Assembly: GCF_018138715.1 (NCBI RefSeq)
Contig: NZ_JAGSHX010000006.1
Coordinates: 2,914,001-2,978,000, forward strand
DNA: 64,000 nt
Origin: Streptomyces asiaticus
GTDB taxonomy: Bacteria; Actinomycetota; Actinomycetes; Streptomycetales; Streptomycetaceae
Reading direction: 5' to 3'
Part shown: in pieces, positions 37,158 through 47,427 of the stretch
Numbering within the stretch: the stretch's first letter is position 1
Layout: the number at the start of each line of letters is the position of its first letter
Translations under genes and position numbers: made by a program
Notes under the pieces: model-generated
Databases searched by the model: none
Told to the model about the DNA's origin: nothing
What the model saw: the letters and a program-made list of their open reading frames with translations, nothing else

Positions 37158-37868
37158 TCACAGGCGCTTGACCCCCTTGATGCGTGCCGTCCTGTTCTTT
37201 CCCGCGCGGGCCAGCAGCCCGCCGCGCTGGCTGCCGATCCGGGGCGCCCGGCCCGGGCGCCTGAGCCGGCTCATCCGGCCGGTCCGGCCGGTGCTGACGC
37301 CGCCCGCCGTGCTGATCCAGCGGGACGGGCTCTCGCCGCCGCCCGCGCTGTCGGCCATCGGATCGTTCTCACTCCGTCTGGCGAGCCCCATGATCAGCGG
37401 CACCGTGAAGGGTGCCAGCAGCAGGTCGTAGAGGGCCGCGGTGAACAGCAGCTTGCCCAGGCCCACCTGACGGGCCGCGTCGTCGCCGACGAGGATGCCG
37501 ACCCCGGCGTACAGCAGCGTGGCGCCGATGGCCGCCGCCACGACCACCAGCATCGGCCCGGTGGCCGACCTGAGCTGGCCGCTCTCCGGCTTGGCGAGCC
37601 CGGCCAGATAGCCGATGACACACAGCACCAGGGCATAGCGGCCCGCGGCGTGGTCGGCGGGCGGGGCGAAGTCGGCGAGCAGCCCCGCGCCGAAGCCGAT
37701 GAGCGCGCCACCGGTGTGGCCGTAGACGAGCGCGAGACCGAGCACGACGAGCAGCAGCAGGTCCGGCACGGCGCCGGGCAGTTGGAGGCGGGCCAGTACG
37801 CAGATCTGGACGACGAGGGCGAAGACCACCAGGCAGGTCGACAGGACGATCCGGTTGAGGTGCAGCAT
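37158..37868 (-). CDS. mreD: Rod shape-determining protein MreD
   Basis: A 236-residue membrane protein with five to six helices (RIVLSTCLVVFALVVQICVL, LLLLVVLGLALVYG, YALVLCVIGYLAGL, LVVVAAAIGATLLYAGVGIL) and a long Arg/Gly-rich cytoplasmic tail not found in short MreD proteins. Partner of MreC in the cell-wall elongation complex. It begins 3 bp after the mreC stop. Confidence 0.92.
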   Translation of the reverse strand: MLHLNRIVLSTCLVVFALVVQICVLARLQLPGAVPDLLLLVVLGLALVYGHTGGALIGFGAGLLADFAPPADHAAGRYALVLCVIGYLAGLAKPESGQLRSATGPMLVVVAAAIGATLLYAGVGILVGDDAARQVGLGKLLFTAALYDLLLAPFTVPLIMGLARRSENDPMADSAGGGESPSRWISTAGGVSTGRTGRMSRLRRPGRAPRIGSQRGGLLARAGKNRTARIKGVKRL

Positions 37869-37871
37869 CGG

Positions 37872-38816
37872 TCAGCTCCTGTTGGCGGCCGGGCTGGTGG
37901 CGGAGGCGGAGGGGTTGGCCGTGACGGTGACCGTGGGCGTCGGCTTGGGCTTCGCGGGCTTGGGCGGGAGTACGCTGTCCCGCGGATTGGCGCGCGGCGG
38001 CTGGACGACGATCCCGACGATGTCCAGCTTGCTGAACCGGACGTACGGGCGCACCCGGAGCGTGCGGGTCAGATCGCCCCCGGTGGGATCGACGCCGACG
38101 ACCTTGCCGACCGGGACCCCGGGGACGAACGGCTTGTCCGCCTGGGAGCCGAAGGTGACCATCCGGTCGCCCTTCTTGATCCGGGCCTTGCCGTTGAGGA
38201 GCTGCACATGGAGCGAGCGGTCGCCGCGCCCGGTGGCGAAACCGAGCTCGCCCGATCCCTCCATACGGGTGCCGACGGTGAAGTCCGGGTCGATGGCGAG
38301 CAGCACGGTGGCCGTCGAGGAGCCGACGGTGGTGACCCGGCCGACCAGCCCGTCCCCGTTGATGACGGTCATGTCGCGGCGGATGCCGTCGCCGCTGCCC
38401 ATGTCGATGGTGACGGTCCAGGAGAAGCCCTGGGCGGCGCCGATGCCGATGACCTGGGCGCCCTTGATGCCGTACTGACCGGCGCCGGCGGTCTTGAGCA
38501 GCTTGTCGAGTTCGGCGGAGCGGGCGCGGTCGCGGGCGTTGTTGCCGAGCCGCTGCTTGAGCTTGGTGTTCTCCTCCTCCAGGCGGCGGACCCGGTCGTG
38601 CCGGTCACCGGATTCCCGTACGGCGGCGACCGCGTTGCCGACCGGGTCCACGGCGGAGGCGACGCCGTCCTCCACTGGCCCGAAGACGGAAGCGGCGGCC
38701 TGCCGGGCGCCGTCGAGGGGTGAGTCCTCGCCGCCGCGGATATCCACCGTGATCAGCGCGAACGCGATGGCGACCAGCAGCACCAGGAGCAGCCGGCTCT
38801 CTCGTGTGTCCCTCAC
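37872..38816 (-). CDS. mreC: Rod shape-determining protein MreC
   Basis: A 314-residue bitopic protein: N-terminal helix (LLLVLLVAIAFALITVD), a coiled coil (RVRRLEEENTKLKQRL, about residues 75-95), then the beta-barrel MreC domain (GAQVIGIGAAQGFSWTVTIDMGSGDGI, DFTVGTRMEGSGELGF). The C-terminus ends in a Pro/Thr/Ser-rich tail. Start GTG at 38816. It scaffolds PBP2 and RodA outside the membrane. Confidence 0.94.
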   Translation of the reverse strand: MRDTRESRLLLVLLVAIAFALITVDIRGGEDSPLDGARQAAASVFGPVEDGVASAVDPVGNAVAAVRESGDRHDRVRRLEEENTKLKQRLGNNARDRARSAELDKLLKTAGAGQYGIKGAQVIGIGAAQGFSWTVTIDMGSGDGIRRDMTVINGDGLVGRVTTVGSSTATVLLAIDPDFTVGTRMEGSGELGFATGRGDRSLHVQLLNGKARIKKGDRMVTFGSQADKPFVPGVPVGKVVGVDPTGGDLTRTLRVRPYVRFSKLDIVGIVVQPPRANPRDSVLPPKPAKPKPTPTVTVTANPSASATSPAANRS

Positions 38817-38959
38817 GTGCGGCGACGTGCCTTCCTCGTCGAAGTCGGACCGGTGCCGGGGTGAAAGTGACCCGGTCGGTCCTGGGGAGCCTTATGCCTG
38901 TATATCAGCGTTCCGCCGCACGGGCAGCCAACCACCCGCACGGCCGGTCCGCCGGGTTG

Positions 38960-39991
38960 TCATCTGCGGGGCTGGGCGTCCAGCACCTGCTGGAGCGCCT
39001 CGAACTCCTCCACGCACTTGCCGGACCCGAGTGCGACGGAGTCCAGCGGGTCCTCGGCGATGTGGATCGGCATCCCGGTCTCGCGGCGCAGCCGCTCGTC
39101 CAGGCCGCGCAGCAGCGCACCGCCGCCGGTGAGCACGATGCCGCGGTCCATGACGTCGCCGGAGAGCTCCGGGGGGCACTTGTCGAGGGTGGTCTTGACC
39201 GCGTCGACGATCGAGTTGACCGGCTCCTCCATGGCCTTGCGGACCTCGGCGGCGGAGATCACCACGGTCTTGGGGAGGCCGCTGACGAGGTCGCGGCCGC
39301 GGATCTCGGTGTGCTCCTCCTCGTCGCCCTCGTACGCCGAGCCGATGGTGATCTTGATGTTCTCGGCGGTGCGCTCGCCGAGCAGCAGGCTGTACTCCTT
39401 CTTGATGTGCTGGATGATCGCGTTGTCCAGCTCATCGCCCGCCACCCGGATGGACTGCGCGGTGACGATGCCGCCCAGCGAGATGACGGCGACCTCGGTG
39501 GTGCCGCCGCCGATGTCCACGACCATGTTGCCGGTGGCCTCGTGGACCGGAAGGCCGGATCCGATGGCCGCCGCCATGGGTTCCTCGATGATGTGCACCT
39601 GACGGGCGCCCGCCTGGGTGGACGCCTCGATGACGGCACGGCGCTCGACCCCGGTGATACCGGACGGCACACAGACGACCACTCGGGGCCGGGCGAGATA
39701 CCGTCGCTTATGGATCTTGAGGATGAAGTACCGCAACATCCGCTCGGTGATCTCGAAGTCGGCGATAACGCCGTCCTTGAGCGGACGCACAGCGACGATG
39801 TTGCCAGGGGTGCGGCCGATCATCTTCTTCGCCTCGGCGCCCACGGCGAGAATTCCGCCGGTGTTGGTGTTGATGGCGACGACGGATGGCTCGTTGAGGA
39901 CGATCCCGCGGCCCCTGACGTACACCAGCGTGTTGGCGGTCCCGAGGTCGACAGCCATGTCACGGCCGATGAACGACATGTTGTTCCCCAT
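38960..39991 (-). CDS. mreB: Rod shape-determining actin homologue MreB
   Basis: A 343-residue actin-fold ATPase with the phosphate-1 motif [13 protein letters not shown], connect-1 and phosphate-2 ([15 protein letters not shown]), and the adenosine motif [15 protein letters not shown]. In Streptomyces, MreB organises the spore wall rather than hyphal tip growth (established for S. coelicolor). Start at MGNNMSFIG (39991) or four codons later at MSFIG. It is 143 bp upstream of mreC. Confidence 0.97.
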   Translation of the reverse strand: MGNNMSFIGRDMAVDLGTANTLVYVRGRGIVLNEPSVVAINTNTGGILAVGAEAKKMIGRTPGNIVAVRPLKDGVIADFEITERMLRYFILKIHKRRYLARPRVVVCVPSGITGVERRAVIEASTQAGARQVHIIEEPMAAAIGSGLPVHEATGNMVVDIGGGTTEVAVISLGGIVTAQSIRVAGDELDNAIIQHIKKEYSLLLGERTAENIKITIGSAYEGDEEEHTEIRGRDLVSGLPKTVVISAAEVRKAMEEPVNSIVDAVKTTLDKCPPELSGDVMDRGIVLTGGGALLRGLDERLRRETGMPIHIAEDPLDSVALGSGKCVEEFEALQQVLDAQPRR

Positions 39992-40299
39992 GAGGATACG
40001 TCAGGCCTTCCCTGCTGGAGCGATTGCTTGCTTGAGGTCGGCAGGATGGGTGTGCGCTGCGAGGCGCGGAAGCTTCATCGTAGTCACGCCCGCTCGAACA
40101 CGCTGCGGGGGTCCTCCGCCATTGTCAGCAGAACACGACCCCGCCTCCTCTAATGGTGACGTCGTGTCGCGGAGATGCGTTCCCTCGATTGGCTCGCATA
40201 TGCCGAAGGGCGGCCGGGTAATTCGGCCGCCCCCAGGTCAGCAGGGGTGTGGCAAGCAGATGATCAAACTGATGGCCGATCAGTAACGCTCGGTCGGGA
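39992..40299. other. Intergenic region upstream of mreB
   Basis: About 310 bp without a coding sequence, richer in AT than its neighbours around 40130-40180 and 40260-40280. It should hold the mreB promoter and it contains the ndk terminator (40208-40232). I see no element strong enough to name as the promoter. Confidence 0.5.
40208..40232 (-). terminator. Terminator-like hairpin of ndk
   Basis: GGGCGGCCG (40208-40216) pairs perfectly with CGGCCGCCC (40224-40232), loop GGTAATT. It lies 68 bp after the ndk stop. Confidence 0.65.
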
Positions 40300-40713
40300 T
40301 CAGGCGAGCCCAGGAAAGAAAATCTTGATTTCCCGTTCGGCGGACTCCGCCGAGTCGGAGGCATGGATCAGATTTTCCCGAACGATGGTGCCGAAATCGC
40401 CACGGATGGAGCCGGGCGCCGCGGCGATCGGGTCGGTCGGCCCGGCCAGCGCCCGGATGCCCTCGATCACCCGCTCGCCCTCGACCACCAGCGCCACGGC
40501 CGGGCCGGAGGCCATGAACTCCACCAGCGGCTCGTAGAACGGCTTGCCGACATGCTCGGCGTAGTGCTGCTCCAGGACCTCACGGTCCAGCTGACGCAGC
40601 TCGAGGGCGCTGATCGTCCAGCCCGCCTTCTTCTCGATCCGCCCCAGAATCTCGCCCACCAGTCCGCGTCGGACGGCGTCGGGCTTGAGCAGGACGAGCG
40701 TGCGCTGGCTCAC
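40300..40713 (-). CDS. ndk: Nucleoside diphosphate kinase
   Basis: A 137-residue enzyme, the standard length. It transfers phosphate between nucleoside tri- and diphosphates through a phospho-His. The N-terminus is SQRTLVLLKPDAVRRGLVGEIL, and the C-terminal NLIHASDSAESAEREIKIFF is diagnostic; the His of the active site lies in this NLIHASD motif context. Start GTG at 40713 with GAAGGAG 8 bp upstream; the longer frame to 40740 is not needed. Confidence 0.97.
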   Translation of the reverse strand: MSQRTLVLLKPDAVRRGLVGEILGRIEKKAGWTISALELRQLDREVLEQHYAEHVGKPFYEPLVEFMASGPAVALVVEGERVIEGIRALAGPTDPIAAAPGSIRGDFGTIVRENLIHASDSAESAEREIKIFFPGLA

Positions 40714-40785
40714 GGTGCGGGCTCCTTCGGGAAAAGACATGCGGGGGCTGTGAGGCAGAGGCTACATGGGGGAACGAGGGCCACG

Positions 40786-41139
40786 TCACGCAGTGTCAGG
40801 CGAGACCGCCGAGGACGCCGCGAACCGCGCCTTGGCCTCGTCGACCTTGCGGCCGAAATGGACCGAGGCCCACCACAGCGCGGCGAAGACCGCCCCGAGG
40901 AAGAACATGGTGGGCACCACGAAACCGCTCAGCACCAGGCCGATCTGCAAGGCCCAGCCGATCTGCACCGCACCCGGACGGCTCAGCAGCCCGCACAGCA
41001 GCACACACAGCCCCATGGCGATTCCGCTGACCGTCCAGACGGTGCCCGTGGACAGCCCGGACGTCTTCATCGCGACCAGCCCGGCGAAGCCGATCACGAA
41101 GAACTCGCCGATGAGGGTGGAAGCGCACAGCGTTCGCAT
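40786..41139 (-). CDS. DUF4233 membrane protein
   Basis: A 117-residue protein with four predicted helices (EFFVIGFAGLVAMK, WTVSGIAMGLCVLLCGLL, GWALQIGLVLSGFVV, MFFLGAVFAALWWASVHFGRK). DUF4233 proteins are typically encoded directly after folC in actinobacteria, as here: its ATG is 1 bp after the folC stop. Function unknown. Confidence 0.85.
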   Translation of the reverse strand: MRTLCASTLIGEFFVIGFAGLVAMKTSGLSTGTVWTVSGIAMGLCVLLCGLLSRPGAVQIGWALQIGLVLSGFVVPTMFFLGAVFAALWWASVHFGRKVDEAKARFAASSAVSPDTA

Positions 41140-41140
41140 A

Positions 41141-42646
41141 TCAGCCCTTTCCCAGGAGGAGCCGGGCCTCGCCGACCGTGATCACCGACCCGGTCACCAG
41201 AACGCCCGCCCCGGCGTATTCGCCCTCTTCCTCCGCCAGGGTGATGGCGGCCTCCAGAGCGTCGTCCAGCCGCGGCTCGACCTGGACCCGGTCGGAACCG
41301 AAGACCTCGACGGCGATCGCGGCCAGCTCGTCCGGGTCCATGGCGCGGTGGCTGGAATTGCCGGTCACCACGACCTCGGCGAAGATCGGCTCGAAGGCTT
41401 CCAGCAGACCGCGGACGTCCTTGCCGTCACTCGCCCCGACCACCCCGATCAGCCGGCTGAAGTCGAAGGACTCGGTGACCGCCGCGGCGGCGGCACGGGC
41501 ACCCGCGGGGTTGTGCGCGGCGTCCAGCACCACGGTGGGGCTGCGGCGCACGACCTCCATCCGGCCGGGCGAGGTCACGGAGGCGAAGGCGGAGCGGATG
41601 GTGTCGATGTCGAGCGGACGGGCGTGCTGGGAGCCGACGCCGAAGAACGCCTCCACGGCCGCCAGCGCCATCGCCGCGTTGTGCGCCTGGTGGGCGCCGT
41701 GCAGCGGGAGGAAGACATCGGTGTACTCCCCGCCGAGGCCGCGCAGGGTCAGCAGCTGACCGCCGACCGCCACCTCCCGGGACAGCACACCGAACTCCAT
41801 GCCCTCACGGGCGACCGTGGCGTCCACCTCGACCGCGCGCTTGAGCACCACCGAGGCGGCCTCCACCGGCTGCTGCGCGAGCACCACGGTGGCGTCCTGC
41901 TTCACTATGCCAGCCTTCTCGACGGCGATCTGCTCCGGAGTGGTGCCGAGCCGGTCGGTGTGGTCCAGCGAGATCGGCATGATCACCGCGACGCCCGCGT
42001 CGATCACATTGGTGGCATCCCACGAGCCGCCCATGCCGACCTCGACCACCGCGATGTCCACCGGCGCGTCCGCGAAGGCCGCGTACGCCATTCCGGTGAG
42101 CACCTCGAAGAAGGACAGCCGGTGCTCCTGCTGGGCGTCGACCATCTCGATGTACGGCCGGATGTCCTGGTACGTCTCGATGAACCGCTCGGCGGAGATC
42201 GGGGCCCCGTCCAGGCTGATCCGCTCGGTGATCGACTGGACATGGGGGCTGGTGTAGCGGCCGGTGCGCAGCTCGAAGGCGCCCAGCAGCGACTCGATCA
42301 TGCGGGCGGTGCTGGTCTTGCCGTTCGTACCGGTGATGTGGATCGACGGATAGGCCCGCTGCGGCGAGCCCAGGATGTCCATCAGCGACTCGATCCGCAC
42401 CAGCGACGGGTCCAGCTTGGTCTCCGGCCAGCGCCGGGCCAGCTCGCCCTCCACCTCCCGCAGGGCGCGGTCCACCTCGGGGTCGGCCGGGCGGGCCGGG
42501 ATGCCGTCCCCCTGCGGCGGGCCGGACTGCGCACGCAGCGTCCGGCTGCCGGCCTCGATCACCGCCAGATCGGGGTCGCGGTCGGTCTCGGCTCCGACGA
42601 TCTCTTCGAACTCATCGGACTCGTTCTGGGGGCGCTCCTCGCTCAC
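41141..42646 (-). CDS. folC: Folylpolyglutamate/dihydrofolate synthase
   Basis: A 501-residue Mur-ligase-fold enzyme that adds glutamate to folates. Motifs: P-loop ITGTNGKTSTARM (about residue 108), SPHVQSITERISLDG, SLDHTDRLGTT and VLDAAHNPAGARA. The N-terminal 60 residues are an acidic, probably disordered extension. Start GTG at 42646 (VSEERPQNESDEFEE); an earlier GTG at 42676 is possible. It is followed by the DUF4233 gene. Confidence 0.95.
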   Translation of the reverse strand: MSEERPQNESDEFEEIVGAETDRDPDLAVIEAGSRTLRAQSGPPQGDGIPARPADPEVDRALREVEGELARRWPETKLDPSLVRIESLMDILGSPQRAYPSIHITGTNGKTSTARMIESLLGAFELRTGRYTSPHVQSITERISLDGAPISAERFIETYQDIRPYIEMVDAQQEHRLSFFEVLTGMAYAAFADAPVDIAVVEVGMGGSWDATNVIDAGVAVIMPISLDHTDRLGTTPEQIAVEKAGIVKQDATVVLAQQPVEAASVVLKRAVEVDATVAREGMEFGVLSREVAVGGQLLTLRGLGGEYTDVFLPLHGAHQAHNAAMALAAVEAFFGVGSQHARPLDIDTIRSAFASVTSPGRMEVVRRSPTVVLDAAHNPAGARAAAAAVTESFDFSRLIGVVGASDGKDVRGLLEAFEPIFAEVVVTGNSSHRAMDPDELAAIAVEVFGSDRVQVEPRLDDALEAAITLAEEEGEYAGAGVLVTGSVITVGEARLLLGKG

Positions 42647-42753
42647 GCCGACCAGTCTACGAGGGAGGGGTGACAACCCGGACCAGCGCCATCCCCACCC
42701 AGGTCACGAGCCGGTATCTGTGACAAGGCGGCTCGCCTCCGGGGCGCCTCAGT

Positions 42754-42783
42754 CTCCCCCAGCTACCGCTGGGAGGTGCCCCC
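42754..42783. repeat. Copy of a Streptomyces dispersed hairpin repeat
   Basis: CTCCCCCAGCTACCGCTGGG followed by AGGTGCCCCC: a short imperfect inverted repeat of a type I recognise as frequent in Streptomyces intergenic DNA. Related sequence occurs at about 56335-56358, and a 14-base match to its right end at 59165-59178. It lies between folC and the PBP gene. Beside it is the palindromic GTCGACGGTCGAC. Confidence 0.6.
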
Positions 42784-42892
42784 TGTCGACGGTCGACCGT
42801 GCTCGGTCGCCCACGCGGCGGAGCCGCACACCGATCGCAGCCCTCGCTCCCTGCGCGCGCTCTCCCTTTCGACAGCGACGCGCCCCTTCGGC

Positions 42893-44347
42893 TCACTCGC
42901 CGGCCAGTGCCGCCTTCATCATCGACTTGGCGATCGGCCCCGCCAGACCGCCGCCGGAGATGTCGGCGCGGGCCGCGTCGCTGTCCTCGACCGCCACCGC
43001 GACCGCGACCTTGTGGCCGCCTCCGGCGTCCGCGTAACTGATGAACCACGCGTACGGATTGGCGCTGTTGTTCTCACCGTGCTGGGCGGTGCCGGTCTTG
43101 CCGCCCACCGTCACCCCGGGGATCTTCGCGTTGGTCCCGGTGCCCTGGTCCACGACCGTCCGCATCGCGGACTGGAGCTCGGACGCGGTGTGCTTGGACA
43201 TCGCCTGGCTGTAGGTCTTGGCCGAGGTCCGGTCCAGGGCGGACGCGCTGCCGTCCGTGGTGCGGTCGATCTCGTGCGGGGTCATCAGCTTGCCGTCGTT
43301 CGCGATGGCCGAGGAGACCATCGCCATCTGGAGCGGAGTGGTCGTCACATCGAACTGCCCCATACCGGTCAGGGCCGTCTGCGAGTCGTTCATGCCGCTC
43401 GGGTAGGTGCTCTTCGCGGCGCGCACCGGGATGTCCAGCTTGGCATCGTCGAAGCCCAGCTTCTTGGCCTCGGCCGCCACCTTGGACTGGCCGAGGTCCA
43501 CGGCCATCTTCGCGAAGACGGTGTTGCACGAGTACTGCAAGGCGGTGCGTATGTTCGCGTTCTTGCAGGGCGCCGACCTGTTCTCGTTGTGCATATCGGT
43601 GACCGTGCCCGGCAGCCGGTACGGATCCGGGCTCTTCGTCGGCTCGTCCACCGACGAGTACAGCCCGTTCTCCAGCGCCGCGGCGGCGACCAGGACCTTG
43701 AAGGTCGAGCCCGGCGGGTAGGTCTGGCGCAGCGCGCGGTTCAGCATCGGCTGCTTGTCGTCCTTCTGGAGCGCGGTCCACGCCTTCTGGTCCGCCGTGG
43801 AGGAGCCCGCGAAGGTGCCGGGGTCGTACGAGGGGGTGCTGGCCATGCCCAGGACGGCGCCGCTGGTGGGGTCGATCGCCACGGCCGCGCCGGTCTTGTT
43901 CCCCAGCCCCTCGTAGGCGGCCTTCTGCACGGCCGGGGTGACCGTGGTGAGCACGTCGCCGGGCTTGGACCGCTCCCGCGTCACCGCCTCGAGCGGGTTC
44001 TTCAGCCGGCTGTCGGAGCCGTCGAGCACCTGCCGCTCCAGGGCCTCCACCTGAGTGCTGCCGTAGGACTGGGAGGCGTAGCCGGTGATCGGCGCCCAGA
44101 GCTTCCCGTCCGTGTAGGTGCGCTTGTACTTCAGGTCGCCCGTGGTGGCGGCCGAGCCGGTGACCGGCTTGCCGCCGGCGATGATGTCGCCCAGCGGCCC
44201 GGCGTACTCGGAGATGGCCACCCGGGCGTTGCGCGGGTCTTCCCGGAGACTCTCGCCTCTCGCCAACTGCACATAGGTGGTCCAGGCGAGCAGGGCCAGG
44301 ACGAGCAGCAGCGAGAACACCGATGCCCTTCTCAGCGGCTTGTTCAT
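42893..44347 (-). CDS. Class B penicillin-binding protein (PbpA-like)
   Basis: A 484-residue transpeptidase with an N-terminal membrane anchor (SVFSLLLVLALLAWTTYV). The transpeptidase domain has YPPGSTFKVL (SxxK, about residue 210), YSCNTVF (SxN) and GGKTGTAQHG (KTG). The short N-terminal domain (ARGESLREDPRNAR) matches the PbpA class of actinobacteria, which usually sits with FtsW/RodA and protein kinase genes near the origin; here it stands alone between folC and valS. This suggests a paralogue with a specialised role in wall synthesis. Confidence 0.92.
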   Translation of the reverse strand: MNKPLRRASVFSLLLVLALLAWTTYVQLARGESLREDPRNARVAISEYAGPLGDIIAGGKPVTGSAATTGDLKYKRTYTDGKLWAPITGYASQSYGSTQVEALERQVLDGSDSRLKNPLEAVTRERSKPGDVLTTVTPAVQKAAYEGLGNKTGAAVAIDPTSGAVLGMASTPSYDPGTFAGSSTADQKAWTALQKDDKQPMLNRALRQTYPPGSTFKVLVAAAALENGLYSSVDEPTKSPDPYRLPGTVTDMHNENRSAPCKNANIRTALQYSCNTVFAKMAVDLGQSKVAAEAKKLGFDDAKLDIPVRAAKSTYPSGMNDSQTALTGMGQFDVTTTPLQMAMVSSAIANDGKLMTPHEIDRTTDGSASALDRTSAKTYSQAMSKHTASELQSAMRTVVDQGTGTNAKIPGVTVGGKTGTAQHGENNSANPYAWFISYADAGGGHKVAVAVAVEDSDAARADISGGGLAGPIAKSMMKAALAGE

Positions 44348-44564
44348 GGAGGGGGAGCTCCTTCCGGGACGTACGGCCGGATAACTCCCTGAAGGCAGTG
44401 TTTGGTTCCCGGTGGGGCCTTGCTGTGTGGTGCCTGTGAGCCGTCTGTGGGGCCTTCTCCGGGGCGCCCGAGGGGCTTGCCCGGGGGCCTGTGGGGCTTA
44501 TCCGGGGGGCCTGTGAGGCTTCCCTCCGGGACGTCTGTGGCACATCGCACACACCGCACGCACA

Positions 44565-44595
44565 AGCGCCCCCACCGGATTCCGGCGGGGGCGCT
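44565..44595 (-). terminator. Terminator of valS
   Basis: AGCGCCCCC A CCGG pairs with CCGG C GGGGGCGCT, a near-perfect stem with a three-base loop, 27 bp after the valS stop. No U-tract. Confidence 0.8.
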
Positions 44596-44621
44596 GTGGT
44601 GCGATCGGTGCTCCTCGGTGG

Positions 44622-47309
44622 TCAGCCCTTGGGGAGGGCCGCCAACTGGGCGGTGATCCGGGCGATGTCGGCATCGGCGGTCGCCTGCCGGGTGCGGATC
44701 TTCTCCACGACGTGGTCGGGGGCCTTGGCCAGGAAGCCCTCGTTGGACAGCTTCGCGGTCGTCTGCGCCTTGTCCTTCTCGGCCGCGGCGAGGTCCTTGG
44801 CCAGCCGCTTGCGCTCGGCCTCGACGTCGATCGCGCCGGACAGGTCCAGCGCCACGGTCGCGCCCGCGACCGGCAGCGACGCGGTGGCCGTGAAGTCCTC
44901 ACCGGCCGGCTGGAGGCGCAGCAGGGACCGCATCGCGTCCTCATGGGCGGCCAGCGAGGTGCCCGAGAGCTCCAGCCGGGCCGGGACCCGCTGACCGGGC
45001 TGGAGGCCCTGGTCGGCGCGGAACCGGCGGACCTCGGTGACCACCTGCTGGAGGTTCTCGATCTCCCGCTCGGCCGCCTCGTCCCGGAAGCCGCTGTCGC
45101 CCGGCCAGTCCGCGATGACGACGGACTCCTGGCCGGTCAGCGAGGTCCACAGCTTCTCGGTGACGAACGGGACCACCGGGTGCAGCAGCCGCAGCGTGAC
45201 GTCCAGGACCTCGCCGAGGACGCGCCGCGCGGCGTCGGCCTCCGCGCCGCCCTTGGCGAAGGTGGTCTTGGACAGCTCGACGTACCAGTCGAAGACCTCG
45301 TCCCAGGCGAAGTGGTAGAGGACGTCGGAGAGCTTGGCGAACTGGTAGTCCTCGTAGTACGCGTCGACCTCGGCGACCACCGCGTTCAGCCGGGACAGGA
45401 TCCAGCGGTCGGTGGCCGACAGCCGCTCGGGGGCGGGCAGTTCACCCTCGACCGTGGCGCCGTTCATCAGCGCGAAGCGGGTCGCGTTCCAGATCTTGTT
45501 GGCGAAGTTGCGGGACGCCTGGACCCAGTCCTCGCCGATCGGGACGTCCACCCCGGGGTTGGCACCCCGGGCCAGGGTGAAACGGACCGCGTCCGATCCA
45601 TAGGTGTCCATCCAGTCCAGCGGATTGACGGCGTTCCCAAAGGACTTGGACATCTTCTTGCCGAACTGGTCACGGACCATGCCGTGCAGCGCGATGGTGT
45701 GGAACGGCGGGGTGCCGTCCATCGCGTACAGGCCGAACATCATCATCCGGGCGACCCAGAAGAAGAGGATGTCGTAGCCGGTGACCAGGACCGAGTTCGG
45801 ATAGAACTTCTCCATGCTCTCGGTCCGCTCGGGCCAGCCGAGCGTGGAGAACGGCCACAGGCCGGAGGAGAACCAGGTGTCCAGGACGTCGCTGTCCTGG
45901 TGCCAGCCCTCGCCGCTCGGCGGCTGCTCGTCCGGTCCGACACAGACGACCTCGCCGTTCGGCCCGTACCAGACCGGGATCCGGTGGCCCCACCACAGCT
46001 GGCGCGAGATGCACCAGTCGTGGAGGTTGTCGACCCAGTCGAAGTAGCGCTTCGACATGTCCTCCGGGTGGATCTTCACCCGGCCGTCGCGGACCGCGTC
46101 GCCCGCGGCCTTGGCCAGCGGGCCGACCTTGACCCACCACTGCATGGACAGCCGCGGCTCGATCGTGGTCTTGCAGCGCGAGCAGTGGCCCACGGAGTGG
46201 GTGTACGGGCGCTTCTCGGCCACGATCCGGCCCTCGGCGCGCAGGGCGCCGACGACGGCGCTGCGCGCCTCCAGCCGGTCCAGGCCCTGGAAGGGGCCGT
46301 GGGCGGTGATCACCGCGTGCTCGTCCATGACGGTCAGGTTCGGCAGGCCGTGCCGCTGCCCGATCTCGAAGTCGTTCGGGTCGTGGGCCGGGGTGACCTT
46401 GACCGCGCCGGTGCCGAACTCGGGGTCGACGTGCTCGTCGGCCACGACCGGGATCCGGCGGCCGGTGAGCGGCAGCTCGATCTCGGTGCCGACCAGGTGG
46501 CGGTAGCGCTCGTCGTCGGGGTGGACGGCGACCGCGGTGTCGCCCAGCATCGTCTCGGCACGGGTCGTCGCGACGACGATCGAAGCGCCCGCCCGTCGCC
46601 CGCCACCACCCTCAACCGAGGCGCTGCGCGCCGCCCCTTCTTCCAGGTCGCCGTAGCGGATCGAGACGAGCTCGCCGTCATCGTCGTCGTACTCCACCTC
46701 GATGTCCGAGATGGCCGTGAGACAGCGCGGGCACCAGTTGATGATGCGCTCGGCGCGGTAGATCAGCTCGTCCTCGTAGAGCCGCTTGAAGATCGTCTGG
46801 ACGGCCTTGGAGAGCCCCTCGTCCATGGTGAAGCGCTCGCGGTTCCAGGCCACGCCGTCGCCCAGGCGCCGCATCTGGCCGGAGATCTGCCCGCCGGACT
46901 CGCTCTTCCACTGCCAGACGCGCTCGACGAACGCCTCGCGGCCCAGGTCGTGGCGGGAGACGCCCTCCTTGGCCAGCTCGCGCTCGACCACGTTCTGCGT
47001 GGCGATACCGGCGTGGTCCATCCCCGGCTGCCAGAGCGTCTCAAAGCCCTGCATTCGCTTGCGCCGGGTGAGCGCATCGATGATCGTGTGCTCGAAGGCA
47101 TGGCCGAGGTGGAGCGAGCCGGTCACATTGGGGGGCGGGATGACGATGGTGTAGGGCTCTTTGTCGCTCTTCGCGTCCGCCTCGAAGTAACCGCGCTCTA
47201 CCCAGCGCTCGTACAGCGGCCCCTCTACATCGGCCGGCGCGTACTGGGTCGGCAGTTCGGGGTGGCTGTTCGGCCCGCTCGTGGGGCGCTGCGAAGAGTT
47301 CTCGGTCAC
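44622..47309 (-). CDS. valS: Valyl-tRNA synthetase
   Basis: An 895-residue class Ia synthetase. HIGH-type motif [12 protein letters not shown] (about residue 66), editing domain with [18 protein letters not shown] motif [11 protein letters not shown], and a C-terminal coiled coil ([18 protein letters not shown]) that binds the tRNA. A Gly/Arg-rich insert ([18 protein letters not shown]) precedes the editing domain and is likely a surface loop. Start ATG at 47309. Divergent from the tandem paralogues. Confidence 0.97.
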   Translation of the reverse strand: MTENSSQRPTSGPNSHPELPTQYAPADVEGPLYERWVERGYFEADAKSDKEPYTIVIPPPNVTGSLHLGHAFEHTIIDALTRRKRMQGFETLWQPGMDHAGIATQNVVERELAKEGVSRHDLGREAFVERVWQWKSESGGQISGQMRRLGDGVAWNRERFTMDEGLSKAVQTIFKRLYEDELIYRAERIINWCPRCLTAISDIEVEYDDDDGELVSIRYGDLEEGAARSASVEGGGGRRAGASIVVATTRAETMLGDTAVAVHPDDERYRHLVGTEIELPLTGRRIPVVADEHVDPEFGTGAVKVTPAHDPNDFEIGQRHGLPNLTVMDEHAVITAHGPFQGLDRLEARSAVVGALRAEGRIVAEKRPYTHSVGHCSRCKTTIEPRLSMQWWVKVGPLAKAAGDAVRDGRVKIHPEDMSKRYFDWVDNLHDWCISRQLWWGHRIPVWYGPNGEVVCVGPDEQPPSGEGWHQDSDVLDTWFSSGLWPFSTLGWPERTESMEKFYPNSVLVTGYDILFFWVARMMMFGLYAMDGTPPFHTIALHGMVRDQFGKKMSKSFGNAVNPLDWMDTYGSDAVRFTLARGANPGVDVPIGEDWVQASRNFANKIWNATRFALMNGATVEGELPAPERLSATDRWILSRLNAVVAEVDAYYEDYQFAKLSDVLYHFAWDEVFDWYVELSKTTFAKGGAEADAARRVLGEVLDVTLRLLHPVVPFVTEKLWTSLTGQESVVIADWPGDSGFRDEAAEREIENLQQVVTEVRRFRADQGLQPGQRVPARLELSGTSLAAHEDAMRSLLRLQPAGEDFTATASLPVAGATVALDLSGAIDVEAERKRLAKDLAAAEKDKAQTTAKLSNEGFLAKAPDHVVEKIRTRQATADADIARITAQLAALPKG

Positions 47310-47427
47310 TCCCGCAGTCTAAAGGGCCGCGGCCTTCCGTTACGAACCCGTTGTGGCCCCGGCGCCGAGGCGCCCGAGGGCGTCGGGAAGGATGTTTGGT
47401 ACCTGTCATGCGCATAAGGAGAGGCAC

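Noticed and set aside
44400..44520. Degenerate GGGGCCTGTGGGGCTT repeats as a mobile element end
   Set aside because: Units are irregular, have no inverted termini or target duplication, and are best seen as local low-complexity DNA.
47310..47427. T-box or leader-peptide control upstream of valS
   Set aside because: No Val-codon peptide, terminator/antiterminator pair or T-box consensus is visible in the 118-bp divergent region.
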